Source of the DNA: Peromyscus leucopus
Lineage: Eukaryota > Chordata > Mammalia > Rodentia > Cricetidae
Assembly: GCF_004664715.2 (NCBI RefSeq)
Contig: NC_051076.1
Coordinates: 2,117,800 to 2,181,799 of the forward strand
Reading direction: 5' to 3'
Length of the DNA: 64,000 bases
Program-made: the position numbers and the translations under genes
The notes under the pieces: generated by a model
The model's input: the letters and a program-made list of their open reading frames with translations, nothing else
Told to the model about the DNA's origin: nothing
Databases searched by the model: none
Part shown: in pieces, positions 22,718 to 32,664 of the stretch
Numbering within the stretch: the first letter of the stretch is position 1
Layout: each line of letters begins with the position of its first letter

Positions 22718-22892
22718 TTGGGTCTGGAAAGGTGTCAGTCATTAAGATTGCTTACTGTTTTTCCAGGTGACAAGTTTGGTTCTTAGCACCCATACTGGGT
22801 GGTTCACAATTGCCTGGAATTCCAGCTCTAGGAAATTCAAAACCCTCTTTTAGCCTTCATGGGCACATGTACACATGTCATACACACATACA

Positions 22893-22927
<35 letters not shown>

Positions 22928-22997
22928 GTTTAAAAATATGTTCATTTAACTCTATGCATGAGGCCTTGGATTCAATCTCCAGCACTTAAAAAAAGAC
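22718..22997 (+). mobile_element. B3/B2-type SINE followed by an ID-like fragment
   Basis: 'ggtctggaaaggtgtcagtc' head, 'ttggttcttagcacccatac', 'tgggcacatgtacacatgtc' and (CA)n at 22,892-22,925. Directly downstream, 'catgaggccttggattcaat', 'ctccagcacttaaaaaaaga' is the 3' half of an ID-type element. Confidence 0.8.
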
Positions 22998-23134
22998 CTC
23001 ACATCACTGAGTTATAGGATAGTATGCTGGTTTTACAGAAACTCGGAGAAACAGGTTGATTTTCCACTATCACTCAGAGAGTGAGATCATAGTAAAGGTC
23101 TGAAATATCTTTTGAAAATTCACTGTATACCGAG

Positions 23135-23275
23135 AATGTTCCTAGGTCCACTTTTATGGGTCGTCTTAATTTTCACAACAATGCCACTCTTCACTTTACA
23201 CATAAATAAGGATTTAAAGAAATGTAAAGTCTTTTTCCTGGTTGTTCAGCTAGGAATGGTAGTGTTAGCCACATA
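23135..23275 (-). mobile_element. MIR fragment
   Basis: Antisense MIR: 'cttaattttcacaacaatgc', 'tcactttacacataaataag' and 'ttgttcagctaggaatggta' in the expected order. The next 350 bp show nothing recognisable. Confidence 0.65.
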
Positions 23276-23639
23276 GTCCCAGGTTTGTTATTTGGTCACT
23301 TTAAAATGTGAGTTTAACTAGAGGCTAGGATTCAGAGTATAGGTAAAGCTGTGGAGGTATTTTGTAGACGTGATTCAAGTCCATCTTCTGTTGGCTTTAG
23401 TGAGGGAGGTTATCCTAGATTATCTACTGGGGCCTGACTCAGTCAGTTGAAAGGCCATAAGGACAGAGCTGACACACATCCTGGAGGAAGAAAATCCTCT
23501 GTATGGGTTACAGTCTCAGCTGCCTGAGGTCTCTAGCCTGGTCTCTCTGGTGACTTGTGCTGGGTTTCAGATTTGCTGGTTACATTTTTGTAAGCTAATT
23601 TTACACACAACTTTGTTAACACTGAAATCTTTGTTATTG

Positions 23640-23740
23640 TTTTGGTTTCTGAGAGTATCTCAGGCTAGACTGGAACTCATAATTCTGTCCCCAGCCCTTG
23701 CTGGGACTCTAGGTATGCACCGCCACACCCTGCTTACAGT
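23640..23740 (-). mobile_element. Old B1-related SINE
   Basis: 'tctcaggctagactggaact' and 'ttgctgggactctaggtatg', 'caccgccacaccctgct' in reverse orientation. It contributes the N-terminal part of a 178-codon chance ORF. The DNA from 23,741 to 24,430 is otherwise unassigned. Confidence 0.7.
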
Positions 23741-24444
23741 TCTCTTAGTCACACATCTCCCACTGGTTCCAATCTGTGCTTGTTCACTGACTGATTCATT
23801 TGTCTATGTTCAAAGCTCAAGCAATAACTGGAGGGCTGTACTCATCCTTGTATATACCAGGTCTCTTCTGTCGAGTTTTACATTTTGTGCACTCCACATG
23901 ATTAGCACCGGGAAGGAAAGGCCCAGGCCTTTCTTATCTCACTTTGTCTGTACTGTGTCACACGCACCGAACACAGCCCTGCTCTCAAAGTCACTGTCAC
24001 ATTTCCTTTGCATTTTTTCAAGTGTGAGGCAATCTTTTTTTTTTCTTTCAGCTTTCTATCTTAATCTTTACTTCTTAGGCTTCTAGGAGTTTAGAACTTG
24101 CCATCTTCTCTCACCTATGGTTAAATATTATCCTAGGTAATTTAATCCTCAGTGATGGAAAGAAGTGGAAGTCTACAAGCATCTTCTGGGGCTGGTGTGC
24201 TCAGCTGTTTTAATCAGGACTATAGACCTTCCAGGGTGGACCTTTGGCAAATATTGGCAAGTCAAGTTCTTCAAATTTAAATTTCCTAATGAGTACAGTT
24301 GAGGTCAGAGATTTGACTACCACAGATAAATCCTAGTTCCAAAGTGAAAATACTATCCAAGAGTAGAACCGAGATGTCTATTAAATGATGGATCCCCAAA
24401 AACCACTTTACTGTATTTGTCTTCTAAGTAAAATATATAGTTTT

Positions 24445-24616
24445 TTTTGTTGTTGTTTTGTTTTGTTTTGTTTTTTGAGGCAAGGTTTCTCTGTATAGTT
24501 TTGGTACCTGTCCTGGATCTCACTCTTTAGACCAGACTGGCCTTGAACTCACAGAGATCCACCTGGCTCAGCCTCCCGAGTGCTGGGATTAAAGGTGTGC
24601 GCCACTACTGCCTTGC
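24445..24616 (-). mobile_element. B1 SINE, cricetid-type variant
   Basis: Full-length reverse B1 with a (GTTTT)n tail. It is flanked by a perfect 14 bp target duplication 'aaatatatagtttt' at 24,431-24,444 and 24,617-24,630. The block 'ttttggtacctgtcctggat' is the complement of the 'caggacaggtacc' variant typical of cricetid B1s. Short divergence indicates a fairly young insertion. Confidence 0.96.
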
Positions 24617-24630
24617 AAATATATAGTTTT

Positions 24631-25334
24631 TAAAAAAATTCTCTAAGCTCACATCAATTGGGCTCAAAATAAATCCTGTGCTAAAAAGACAAGAGAGCCT
24701 CTCCAGACTTCCTTGTGACTTACCAAGCTCATTTTTCGTTGTTAAAATTCCAGTTAATACTTTCATTTACTATGATCTCAAGTTTCAAGTTCTCAGAGAT
24801 GTGGCTAATGCTAGAAATAAATAGCAATTGATAAAGCATTTGGATTATTATCAAGAGTCAACTAACTTTTGTTCTGGAGCCCCAGCAAACATTCATTTTA
24901 TTATTCTAGTAAGTAGATATAAAACAGTTGGTTCCTCATATTAGCATCTATCAACCATAACCCAAGTGGAGACTTAGGATTTCACTTTCGGACATGGCAA
25001 TGGATTAAGAAATTCATTTTATTTGTTTATATGGATCAAAACTCTAGGAGCTGACCTTATTGGTTTAGATGTCACAATGTTTTTTTCTGCATATTTTCTT
25101 CGTGGCTAAAATGGGGGAAAGTTAAACATGTTAAACTTTATACTTTCCAAATTTATACCTTCTGAAGGAATCCAACTTGGGGGTGTATTTCCTTACAAAT
25201 TCCATAGAGGAGAAAAGTGTTGACAAAGAGACTGGACACACAGACACCACCTTCTCCAGCAGTTTACACAGGCAGCTCATCAGGCCAGTGCAGGCATCAG
25301 ATCATCCAGAGGAAAGCTAAAAAGCCATCTTAGC
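24631..25334. other. Single-copy stretch
   Basis: No identifiable element or ORF of interest between the two B1 copies. Confidence 0.4.
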
Positions 25335-25495
25335 TTTCTTTTTGTTTTTGTTTTTTCAAGACAGATTTCTCTGTGTAGCCCTGGCTGTCCTGGAACTCGC
25401 TTAGTAAACCAGGCTGGCCTCAAACTCACAGAGATCCTCCTGCCTCTGCCTCCCAAGTGCTGGGATTAAAGGCGTGCGCCCCCTCAGCCCAGCTC
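25335..25495 (-). mobile_element. B1 SINE
   Basis: Full-length reverse copy: 'caagacagatttctctgtgt', 'agccctggctgtcctggaac', 'gctgggattaaaggcgtgcg'. Fits the classical murine B1 more than the cricetid variant. Confidence 0.95.
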
Positions 25496-25610
25496 TAGTA
25501 CACATTTTTAACCTCCACACTTTATCAGCTCCTGGAGTACATATACGTACATGCATACACATTCCTAAATACTTTGGGAATCCTTGGAGATGGACTAAAT
25601 GCAGTTTGTG

Positions 25611-25907
25611 TAATGCAATGTCTGGGAGCCTTTAGAACCAGAGCCAGGAGGTCATGATTTCAATAGAAACGCCTCCTACAGACTTGTATTTTGATCACCT
25701 GGTCCCCATTGGGAGCATTGTGTTAGTAGGCGAAAACTTCAAAAGTTGGTCTTGCCAGAGGACATAGGTCACTGGGGACATGTCCCTGAAAGTTCTTCAT
25801 GGTCACTAGTTTCCTGGCCTTTGCTTTTTGTCCTCCATGAGGTAAAAGCCTTCTCTACCACATGCTCACCATACCATGATGCTCTGCTCAAGCACAGGGG
25901 TCGAGCA
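25611..25907 (+). mobile_element. MaLR-type LTR fragment, unit A of an inverted pair
   Basis: About 297 bp that is nearly the exact reverse complement of 29,605-29,909 (roughly a dozen differences counted by eye). It shares 'ttttgatcacctggtcccca', 'ttcatggtcactagtttcct' and 'ccatgatgctctgctcaagc'. The family looks like a rodent MaLR LTR. Homology ends abruptly at about 25,907. Confidence 0.7.
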
Positions 25908-26039
25908 ACTGATATAATGTTACTTGTATTATGTTTTCAGGACTTTTAGGCTTAAGTAAGCACAAACATGGCAGCAGGAATGCCAGCCATTGTTACTGTT
26001 GAGCTTCTATTACGGCAATAGAACATAATTCAGTAATAG

Positions 26040-26170
26040 CTGAATTCTCTTCTCCTCTTCCTCCTCTCCCCCTACAATAAACATCTCTTCTCCTCTCATC
26101 TCCTCTCCTTCTCTCCACCTACACTCCTCTTCTCTCACTTCTCTCTTCCTCCTTTTCTGTCCTTATTCAT

Positions 26171-26245
<75 letters not shown>

Positions 26246-26262
26246 CTTCCTTCCTTCCTTTC

Positions 26263-26316
<54 letters not shown>

Positions 26317-26335
26317 TTCTTTTCTTTTTTTTTGA
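26040..26335. repeat. Polypyrimidine tract with (TTTC)n and (TC)n
   Basis: About 295 bp of nearly pure pyrimidine: mixed CTC/CCT, then about 18 TTTC units (26,172-26,245), then about 22 TC units (26,267-26,312). Confidence 0.96.
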
Positions 26336-26385
26336 GTCAAGATTTCACTATGTGGCTTCCACTAACCTGGAACTCATTAAAGTTT
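26328..26385 (-). mobile_element. B1 SINE 3' fragment
   Basis: 'tttgagtcaagatttcacta', 'tgtggcttcc' and 'cctggaactcatta' match the 3' end of a reverse B1-related SINE only. Confidence 0.55.
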
Positions 26386-26394
26386 ACTTAAGGC

Positions 26395-26395
<1 letters not shown>

Positions 26396-26490
<95 letters not shown>

Positions 26491-26600
26491 AAGAAAAAAT
26501 AGTCCATGAATTTGATAGACAGGAAGTTGGGGAGAGGGGTTTGGAGGGAAGAAAGGGAAAGGAGAAATTATTTTAATCTCAAAAAATAAAATAATTATTA
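26396..26600 (+). mobile_element. L1-lineage 3' terminal fragment beginning in (CA)n(GA)n
   Basis: A compound (CA)22(GA)22 microsatellite (26,396-26,487) leads into 'catgaatttgatagacagga', 'tttggagggaagaaaggg' and 'ttaatctcaaaaaataaaat'. That is the extreme 3' end of the same rodent L1-lineage family as 11,264-12,548. The microsatellite sits where that family normally has its TG/CA block. Confidence 0.65.
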
Positions 26601-26611
26601 AAATATGGAAA

Positions 26612-26710
26612 GCCATTTGAAACAGGATGGGCTCAAATTAGTAATCTTCCTGCCCTAGCCTCCCAATTGCTGCGATTCCAGGTGTATGCTGCAATATTTG
26701 GTTCCAAAAT
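26612..26710 (-). mobile_element. Old B1-related SINE fragment
   Basis: 'gatgggctcaaattagtaat', 'cttcctgccctagcctccca' and 'attgctgcgattccaggtgt' in reverse orientation. Confidence 0.7.
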
Positions 26711-26904
26711 TGTTTTCTTAAAGTGGGTTCTGTAATGCAAAACAACATTTTGTAAGGATCAAGGGTTTTTCTAAGTGTGACCCACTCAGTTCTCCTCAGT
26801 ATATAAACTGTGCAGGCAGGCTCTGAAGTCCTTATTATAAACTCTGTTATTAGGTGGCCTGAGTTTGAATCCAGTCTTCTCATTTTCTAGTTGCATGATT
26901 TGTC

Positions 26905-27225
26905 CTGAGGTCTATTCACACTGCCCTGGATTACTGCCCCACCCCCACCCCTTTCAGGCACATGGCTGGTTTGTATCACTGCAAGTAATTCATGGCCATG
27001 TGACTTTAGGGAGGGGAGGACTCAGCATATAAAGCACCAAATTCTCTTCCCTTTGTACAGCAACTAGCTTCATTTCAGACAACAGGTATGCCATATTCTA
27101 CATCCTCGAGTAAAAACTCCAAAGAACAAAATCCCAGCTGTGTCATGATGGACAGGTGGCACAAATGACTATAAGTATCTATTGTTTGGAGTCACTGAGG
27201 TGTTGTGGCTGTTAATTATTGTGGT
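26905..27225 (+). mobile_element. MLT1-like MaLR LTR (tentative)
   Basis: 'ggcacatggctggtttgtat', 'tcatggccatgtgactttag', 'agcatataaagcaccaa' and 'ctattgtttggagtcactga' follow the order of old MLT1-class LTRs. A TATA-like motif at about 27,029 is explained as LTR sequence rather than a gene promoter. Confidence 0.5.
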
Positions 27226-27229
27226 CTCA

Positions 27230-27410
27230 CTCTCTTCACTAACACAGTGACCTTAGGTGAATATTTAACCTCTGTTAGTTTCCTTATCTATAGTATAATA
27301 ATATTATAGTATCTAGTGGAGTTTTTGTGTGAGGACTAAGGGAGTTAATCCAGTTAAAGCACTTAGCACATGACCAGTCCTTAAGAGTTGCTTACCATTA
27401 CCACCATTTT
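27230..27410 (+). mobile_element. MIR, nearly full-length
   Basis: 'agtgaccttaggtgaatatt', 'taacctctgttagtttcctt', 'ggagtttttgtgtgaggact' and 'aagcacttagcacatgacca' cover the MIR core and 3' end. Confidence 0.8.
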
Positions 27411-27892
27411 GTAGAATCATGTAGAAAAATAAATGTATTTTTAAACCACATTTTTACCCCTTTACACACAGCCCTTTAAAAAATTGTTTCCTGACATATC
27501 CTTCTAAAATTTGTCACATCCTTCTATATCTTAAATTTCTAAGAATTTTGAATCATCATTTGGGAGGTTTGTTAATATAACATGGTCTATTTCAGGAGAC
27601 TGGACTGTGAGGCAGACAGTTTTTGCTATGGTGTTTTGAGTTTGCTTCTATTGTACTTTCATGGAATTTTTTTCTGTTATTTTTGCTGTTTTCAGTGTAC
27701 TTTAGTCAAAGATTTATTTTAAATGTCTTTGAAGCAGCTTTAATTCTGCTGTAAAATTTGGAAAATATTAAGCAGTTTTGTTAGAATGTACAATTTAAAA
27801 GCAATTAGTATGAATTAAGTGGCCACTTGGTAAATAGAAATGGCTATAATTTGTTGTAGTATCCTACTGATATTCTTTAATTGAAAATATTA

Positions 27893-28060
27893 TTAGAGTG
27901 TGTGTGTGTGTGTGACAGAGAGAGAGAGAGAGAGAGAGATTGTGTGTTATGTGAGTGCATGTGTGCCATGGAGCATGGAGGTCAGATAACTTTTAGGAGT
28001 TGGTTCTCTCCTTCTACCTTGTCGAGACAGGATTTTATAGTCATTCCTGTCATACTGATA
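27893..28060 (-). mobile_element. B3/B2-type SINE fragment with (TG)n(GA)n
   Basis: A (TG)n(GA)n tail (27,896-27,938) is followed by 'gagcatggaggtcagataac', 'ttttaggagttggttctctc', the reverse of the family's 'gagagaaccgac...cctctgacc' block. The 5' head is replaced by an unrelated end. 27,411-27,892 is unassigned AT-rich DNA. Confidence 0.7.
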
Positions 28061-28279
28061 TTCTTTTAAAAGAGATAATCCATTCAACTTACTAGGTCAT
28101 GGCAATAGTGGCAATTCTTTTTCAAAATGGTTATACTGATAGACACATACACACCAGGTTTGTATAAGTGGTAATTCAACTTATGTAGGTATGTCTTCTC
28201 TTCATATTACTTGGAGGTATTTTCTTTAGAGGGTTATTTAGTATGTCCAGGTATGTGTTTCTTATTAGACATTTTAGAC

Positions 28280-28640
28280 TTCTTTAAGAGAGAAACATGC
28301 CACAAAACTTGACATGTACCACAAGATGAGGATAACATTGTTCATAGCAACAAACCTTACAATTAAAGAGAATTCTTAAAAAGTTTCAAGGGATACAACA
28401 TTGTTATACACACAAAAGTGGAATATTATTAGCAAATAATACTGTTGCAAAAAAACAGCCACCCAGAATACATACCACAAATAACATTAGGTAAAAATTA
28501 GTACATTAATTATATGACGTTCAAAAATAAATAAAACTAAGTGTTGGTTTAGGTAGAGGCCGTGAGAATGAAGGATGAGTTCAAGGAACAAGGCAACAGC
28601 AAAATGATAATGTTGTGTTTCCAATTTCAACTATATATGT
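28280..28640 (+). mobile_element. Ancient L1 3' region
   Basis: 'aacattgttcatagcaacaa', 'aaaagtggaatattattagc', 'tacataccacaaataacatt' and 'gtgttggtttaggtagaggc' follow old L1 ORF2-end/3' UTR order. Confidence 0.6.
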
Positions 28641-28679
28641 CTTTATGTTTTAATTATATTCACTTTAAAAGCATAGATC

Positions 28680-28830
28680 AGATTATGATTTGATCCTAAC
28701 AATAAACCTGAGAACAACACATGTTTCTTCCCATTTTGTACATGGGGAGTTAGGCTCAGAAGGATGAAGTAACTTGTTCTATGATTCAGGATAGTAAATA
28801 CCAGTTCTTAGGTCATGTGCACAACATTCC
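28680..28830 (-). mobile_element. MIR fragment
   Basis: Antisense: 'cttcccattttgtacatggg', 'ttaggctcagaaggatgaag', 'taacttgttctatgattcag'. Flanking DNA up to 29,330 is unassigned. Confidence 0.75.
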
Positions 28831-29330
28831 ATATTTAAAACAAAGAGAAAGAACTGAATAAGAGAGCAAATACTTCAAGGTATGTCATCAAATTGTAAAA
28901 AGGTGAATATGAATGTCTATCTACATATGAGAAGCATTTATGATAAAGCTAAAGAGAAAGAAAAATCCTATCCAATATTTTGTTACTATTGGAAAGCTTT
29001 CTATGTGGCTGTGTTTGAGGAGCTTGACAAGGTCTAAATTGTCCAGTACTGGTGTTTGGCATCACTGGTTTCTCTCCATTGTAAACAAGTGAACTTGGTT
29101 GCTCATAGAGACTCAGAGACCCACAGCTTACTACCTAGCAGCCCCATTCAAATCCAAAGTTGGGTCTCAAATATTTTGCTACTAGGTGTGCCACTTTCAG
29201 AAAAGGAAGTATCAGAGTGAAGTAGAAGAGAGAGATGGGGAAAGAGAATGATCAGATTTTCCCAATGCATTTTAGTGTGTTTTTACTTCATTCAGGAATA
29301 TGACTCATGGTCCCAGGTTCTCTACTATCA

Positions 29331-29488
29331 GTTTTGTTTGTTTGTTTTTTGTTTTCTCATCTTGTGATTCTGGATGTCCTGGAACTCTTTATATATGAAT
29401 TTGAGGTTGGCCTCAAATTCACAGAGATCCACCTGCCTCTTCCTCCCAAGTGCTGGGATTAAAGTACATATCACCACACCTTGCTCTA
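29331..29488 (-). mobile_element. B1 SINE, diverged
   Basis: Reverse copy with a (TTTG)n tail; 'gattctggatgtcctggaac', 'gttggcctcaaattcacaga', 'aagtgctgggattaaagtac'. Confidence 0.9.
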
Positions 29489-29497
29489 CTGTCATGG

Positions 29498-30300
29498 TTA
29501 GGGTGTTCTATGATCCAGGCATGTACTAGGTGCTTTTTCTATTGTTATAACAAACTACCTGGTAACAACTTACAAGAAGGAAAGAGGTTTCAGAAGGCTC
29601 AATCCATGGTTGCTTGGCCCCGTGTGCTTGAGCAGAGCATCATGGTATGGTGAGCATGTGGTAGAGAAGGCTTTTACCTCATGGAGGACAAAAAGCAAAA
29701 GCCAGGAAACTAGTGACCATGAAGAACTTTCAGAGACATGTCCCCAGTGACCTATGCCCTCTGGCAAGACCAACTTTTGAAGTTTTCACCTACTAACACA
29801 TTGCTCCCAATGGGGACCAGGTGATCAAAATACAAGTCTGTAGGAGGTGTTTCTTTTGAAATCATGACCTCCTGGCTCTAGTTCTAAAGGCTTACAGACA
29901 TTGCATTACTTCCAAAGTCACATAAGTACTACAATTGTTGAAAAATTTAAGCTCAAAATTTCTTCTAAGACTCAAGTCAAACTCTTAGACATAAATACGC
30001 CCAATTTTTTTTTCTAAAATACAAGTTGTATACTTTCAACATAAAATATTCCAGAATAAGCATTCCCACTCCAAAAGTGAGGGGCACTAACTGACAGGAA
30101 AGATCAAATTAATCAAGACTAAAAATCAGCAGGACAAACGACGTGCATGACTATTCCGTTCCTTGTGGTTTTAACCGTACTTCATTTCTGGCCAACGTTT
30201 TTAGCAGCAATAGAAACCGTCTAAGGGCATCTCAGAAATGGCCAGACCATAACCACTTTGGGCTCGGTGATCAGAAATTATAAACTTGTTTCAGAGCCTT
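29498..30300 (-). mobile_element. MaLR LTR with adjoining internal sequence; unit B of an inverted pair
   Basis: 'tattgttataacaaactacc', 'cagaaggctcaatccatggt', 'gcagagcatcatggtatggt' and 'ccaatggggaccaggtgatc' read as an antisense MaLR LTR. The next 400 bp ('taagactcaagtcaaactct', 'acaagttgtatactttcaac', 'cattcccactccaaaagtga') resembles antisense MaLR internal 3' sequence, so this would be a 3' LTR with part of its body. Positions 29,605-29,909 match 25,611-25,907 inverted. Confidence 0.55.
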
Positions 30301-30419
30301 TCCTTTAAGGAAGAGTGAATGTGCTTGCACTGGGCTATCTAGAGAAGCCTTTCTGCTTTGCTTAAAAGATTAATATTTTAAAGGTTTTATAAATGTACAT
30401 ATTTTATATTGTTAATATT

Positions 30420-30701
30420 TCCCCTCATATTGTGTCCTCTTCTTTTTCTTTTCTCTTTCTACTGTCATTAGTTCTCTTAGTCTCTCTGGAAAGATTCACG
30501 TCTACTTTCATGTCATGTATAAACAATTTCTTATAAATTCTAAGAACCACAGATGAGAGAATACAATATTTGACTTTCTGAGACTGACATAATTCACTTA
30601 GGATGATGATCTTCAATTCCTTTCTTTCATTTTCCAGAAAGTGGTATGACTTAATTAATGGCTAAAAAGAATTCCATTTTGCACATGTACCACATTTTCT
30701 T
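30420..30701 (-). mobile_element. Rodent L1 ORF2/3' region, antisense (segment 1 of a nested locus)
   Basis: 'attctaagaaccacagatga', 'ctttctgagactgacataat' and 'atgtaccacattttctt' are the complement of the ORF2 end of a rodent L1. The host element continues in pieces to about 33,315, each gap filled by a later insertion. Confidence 0.8.
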
Positions 30702-31190
30702 TTTTTTCCTGTAAATTTTTTTATTAAGAGATTTTCTATTCATTTCACACAGATTCCCCTCTTCTCCCTCCCCCCCCCCAGCAGAGCCTGGCACATTCAG
30801 CTGAGGCAGGTCCAAGCCCCTCCCCCTGAACCAAGGCTGTGCAAAGTGTCTTACCATAGGCACTAGGCCCCAAAAAGCTGCCTCATACACCAGGGACAGA
30901 TCCCGATTCCACCGTCTGGCAGTCCCTCAAACAGTTCAAGCCAAACAACTGTCTCGCCTATCCAGAGGGCCTAGTCTAGTACCCTGGGGGCTCCAAAACT
31001 ATTGTTCCACAGTTCATGTGTCTCCACTAGTTTGGCTGGTCGTCTCTGTACATTTTCCCATCATGATCTCAATGTCCCTTGCTCATAGAATCCCTCCTCT
31101 CTCATTGATTGGACTCCTGGAGCTCAGCCAGGCACCCTGTCATCATAGAACCCTCATCCAGTGGCTGATGGAAGCAGATGCAGAGATACT
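30702..31190 (-). mobile_element. Younger L1 3' UTR nested in the antisense L1
   Basis: A 489 bp 5'-truncated L1 3' end. In its own sense: 'gatggaagcagatgcagaga'-like start, 'catgatgggaaaatgtacag', 'gacagttgtttggcttgaac', 'ctgaatgtgccaggctctgc', poly-G, then 'cttaataaaaaaa'. A 10 bp duplication 'acattttctt' (30,692-30,701 and 31,191-31,200) marks target-primed integration. Confidence 0.85.
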
Positions 31191-31408
31191 ACATTTTCTT
31201 ATCCATCCTTCTGTTGTTGGACACTTGGGTTCATTCTATAACTAAATGTTGATGCATGTGTCTCTCTGGGATGTTGACTTGGAGTCTTTTGGGTCAGAGG
31301 TAGTTTAACTAGAGTGTGTGATGACTTCTCTAGTGGACAGATAGTTTACATCCCCACCAGTAGCATAGAAGACTCCCCTTTTGTTCTCATCTTTGCCAGA
31401 ATTTGTTA
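31191..31408 (-). mobile_element. Rodent L1 antisense (segment 2)
   Basis: 'ttatccatccttctgttgtt', 'gggatgttgacttggagtct', 'catccccaccagtagcatag' continue segment 1 exactly where the L1 consensus requires. Confidence 0.8.
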
Positions 31409-31418
31409 CTTTCTTAAT

Positions 31419-31607
31419 TTTTTTTTTTACATTTACTTATTGTGTGTGTTTATGTGTGCATATATGGGCAGAGGTCAGAAGACAACTTTTCGGGGTCAGT
31501 TTTTGGTTCTCTTTCCACTTTATGTGTTTTAGTGATTGAATTCAGGTCATCGGGCTTGGCAGCAAGTGCCTTTACCCACTGAGCCCTCTCACCAGCCCAT
31601 GTTTTTG
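31419..31607 (-). mobile_element. B3/B2-type SINE nested in L1
   Basis: Reverse copy with A-tail side at 31,419 and head 'ccactgagccctctcaccag'. 'gaggtcagaagacaactttt' is the family's diagnostic block. A perfect 10 bp duplication 'ctttcttaat' lies at 31,409-31,418 and 31,608-31,617. Confidence 0.93.
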
Positions 31608-31776
31608 CTTTCTTAATGACTGTTATTTTGATGAGGGTAAGATGAATCTCAATGTATTTTTGATTTTCCTTCCTCTGATGGCTAGTAAAGTTGAACATTT
31701 TTTATTTTTATTGACTTTTTAAATTTTATCTTTTGAAAACTTAATTTCAGTAGCCTATTTATTGATTGGGTTATTT
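31608..31776 (-). mobile_element. Rodent L1 antisense (segment 3)
   Basis: 'gatgagggtaagatgaatct', 'cctctgatggctagtaaagt' and 'cctatttattgattgggtta' continue the host L1 up to the LTR insertion. Confidence 0.8.
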
Positions 31777-31782
31777 CTTTTT

Positions 31783-32264
31783 TGTGATGGTATGGTGTTC
31801 CCCAATATATTGTGCACCTTAATAAACTTATTGGGGTCAGAGAACAGAACAGCCACTATATATAGAGGCCAGAAAATGGTGGCACACATGCCTTTAATCC
31901 TATCACTTGGGAGGCAGAGATCCATCCGGATCTCTGTGAGTTTAAAGCCACACTGGAAACAGCCAGGCATGGCGACTCACGCCTTTAATCCCAGGAAGTG
32001 ATGGCAGAAAGCAGAAAGATATATAAGGTGTGAGGACCAGGAACTAGGTTGGTTAAGCTTTTAGGCTTTTGAGTAGCAGTTCAGCTGAGATCCATTCTGG
32101 ATGAGGACTCAGAGGCCTCCAGACTGAGGAAACAGGATCAACTGAGGAATTGGCAAAGTGAGGTGACTGTGGCTTGTTCTGCTTCTCTGATCTTTCAGAG
32201 TTGACCCCAGTACCTGGCTTCATGTTTGATTTTATTAATAAGACCCTTTAAGATTCATGCTACA
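31783..32264 (+). mobile_element. Cricetid class II-like solo LTR with embedded B1 segments
   Basis: A 482 bp element running TG...CA ('tgtgatggtatggtg' to 'gattcatgctaca') with a 6 bp target duplication 'cttttt' at 31,777-31,782 and 32,265-32,270. Inside, about 31,866-31,990, lie two partial B1 heads ('ggtggcacacatgcctttaa' and 'ccaggcatggcgactcacgc'). A TATA-like 'gatatataagg' at about 32,019 could be the LTR promoter. The same layout recurs at 44,061-44,532. Known to me as a frequent cricetid repeat. Confidence 0.8.
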
Positions 32265-32329
32265 CTTTTTAATTTATTTTTTGAATTCTTCCTTCCTTTC
32301 CTATTTATTTGTTTGTTTGTTTATTCATT

Positions 32330-32510
32330 TATTTCAGACAGGGTCTCTCTGGGTAGCCCTAGATGTCCTAGAACTTGCTTTATAGACCAATATAAGCATC
32401 TATATATATGCTTTATAGACCAAGACCATATCTGGCCTTGAACTCAGAGATTCCCCCACCTCTGCGTCCCAAGTGCTGGGACTAAGGGTATGCACCACCA
32501 CTGCTCAGCT
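32330..32510 (-). mobile_element. B1 SINE with an internal 33 bp duplication
   Basis: Reverse B1 in which 'gctttatagaccaa' occurs twice (32,377-32,390 and 32,410-32,423) around an AT-rich insert; otherwise the order is normal ('cagggtctctctgggtagcc' to 'ccaccactgctcagc'). Confidence 0.92.
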
Positions 32511-32520
32511 TTGAGTTCTT

Positions 32521-32664
32521 TTTTTTGGACAGGGTTTCTCTGTGTAGCTTTGTGCCTTTCCTGGAACTCACTCTGTAACTCAGGCTGGCCTTGAACTCAC
32601 GGAGATTCACCTGCCTCTACCTCTCGAGTGTTGGGATTAAAGGCGTGCACCACCACTGCCTGAC
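32521..32664 (-). mobile_element. B1 SINE, cricetid-type variant
   Basis: Reverse copy whose 'gtgtagctttgtgcctttcc' is the complement of 'ggaaaggcacaaagctacac', a strong cricetid marker. Target duplication 'tgagttctt' at 32,512-32,520 and 32,665-32,673. Confidence 0.97.

Noticed and set aside
23550..24086. 178-codon + strand ORF, longest in the window
   Set aside because: Its start lies in an antisense B1-related SINE and its composition (L/F/S-rich from pyrimidine-rich DNA) shows no domain. An ORF of this length is plausible by chance in 64 kb and six frames.
26940..27090. CACCC-type box, TATAAA and a CAG|GTATG donor resembling a promoter and first exon
   Set aside because: The stretch follows an old MLT1-like LTR. 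No downstream exon is visible.
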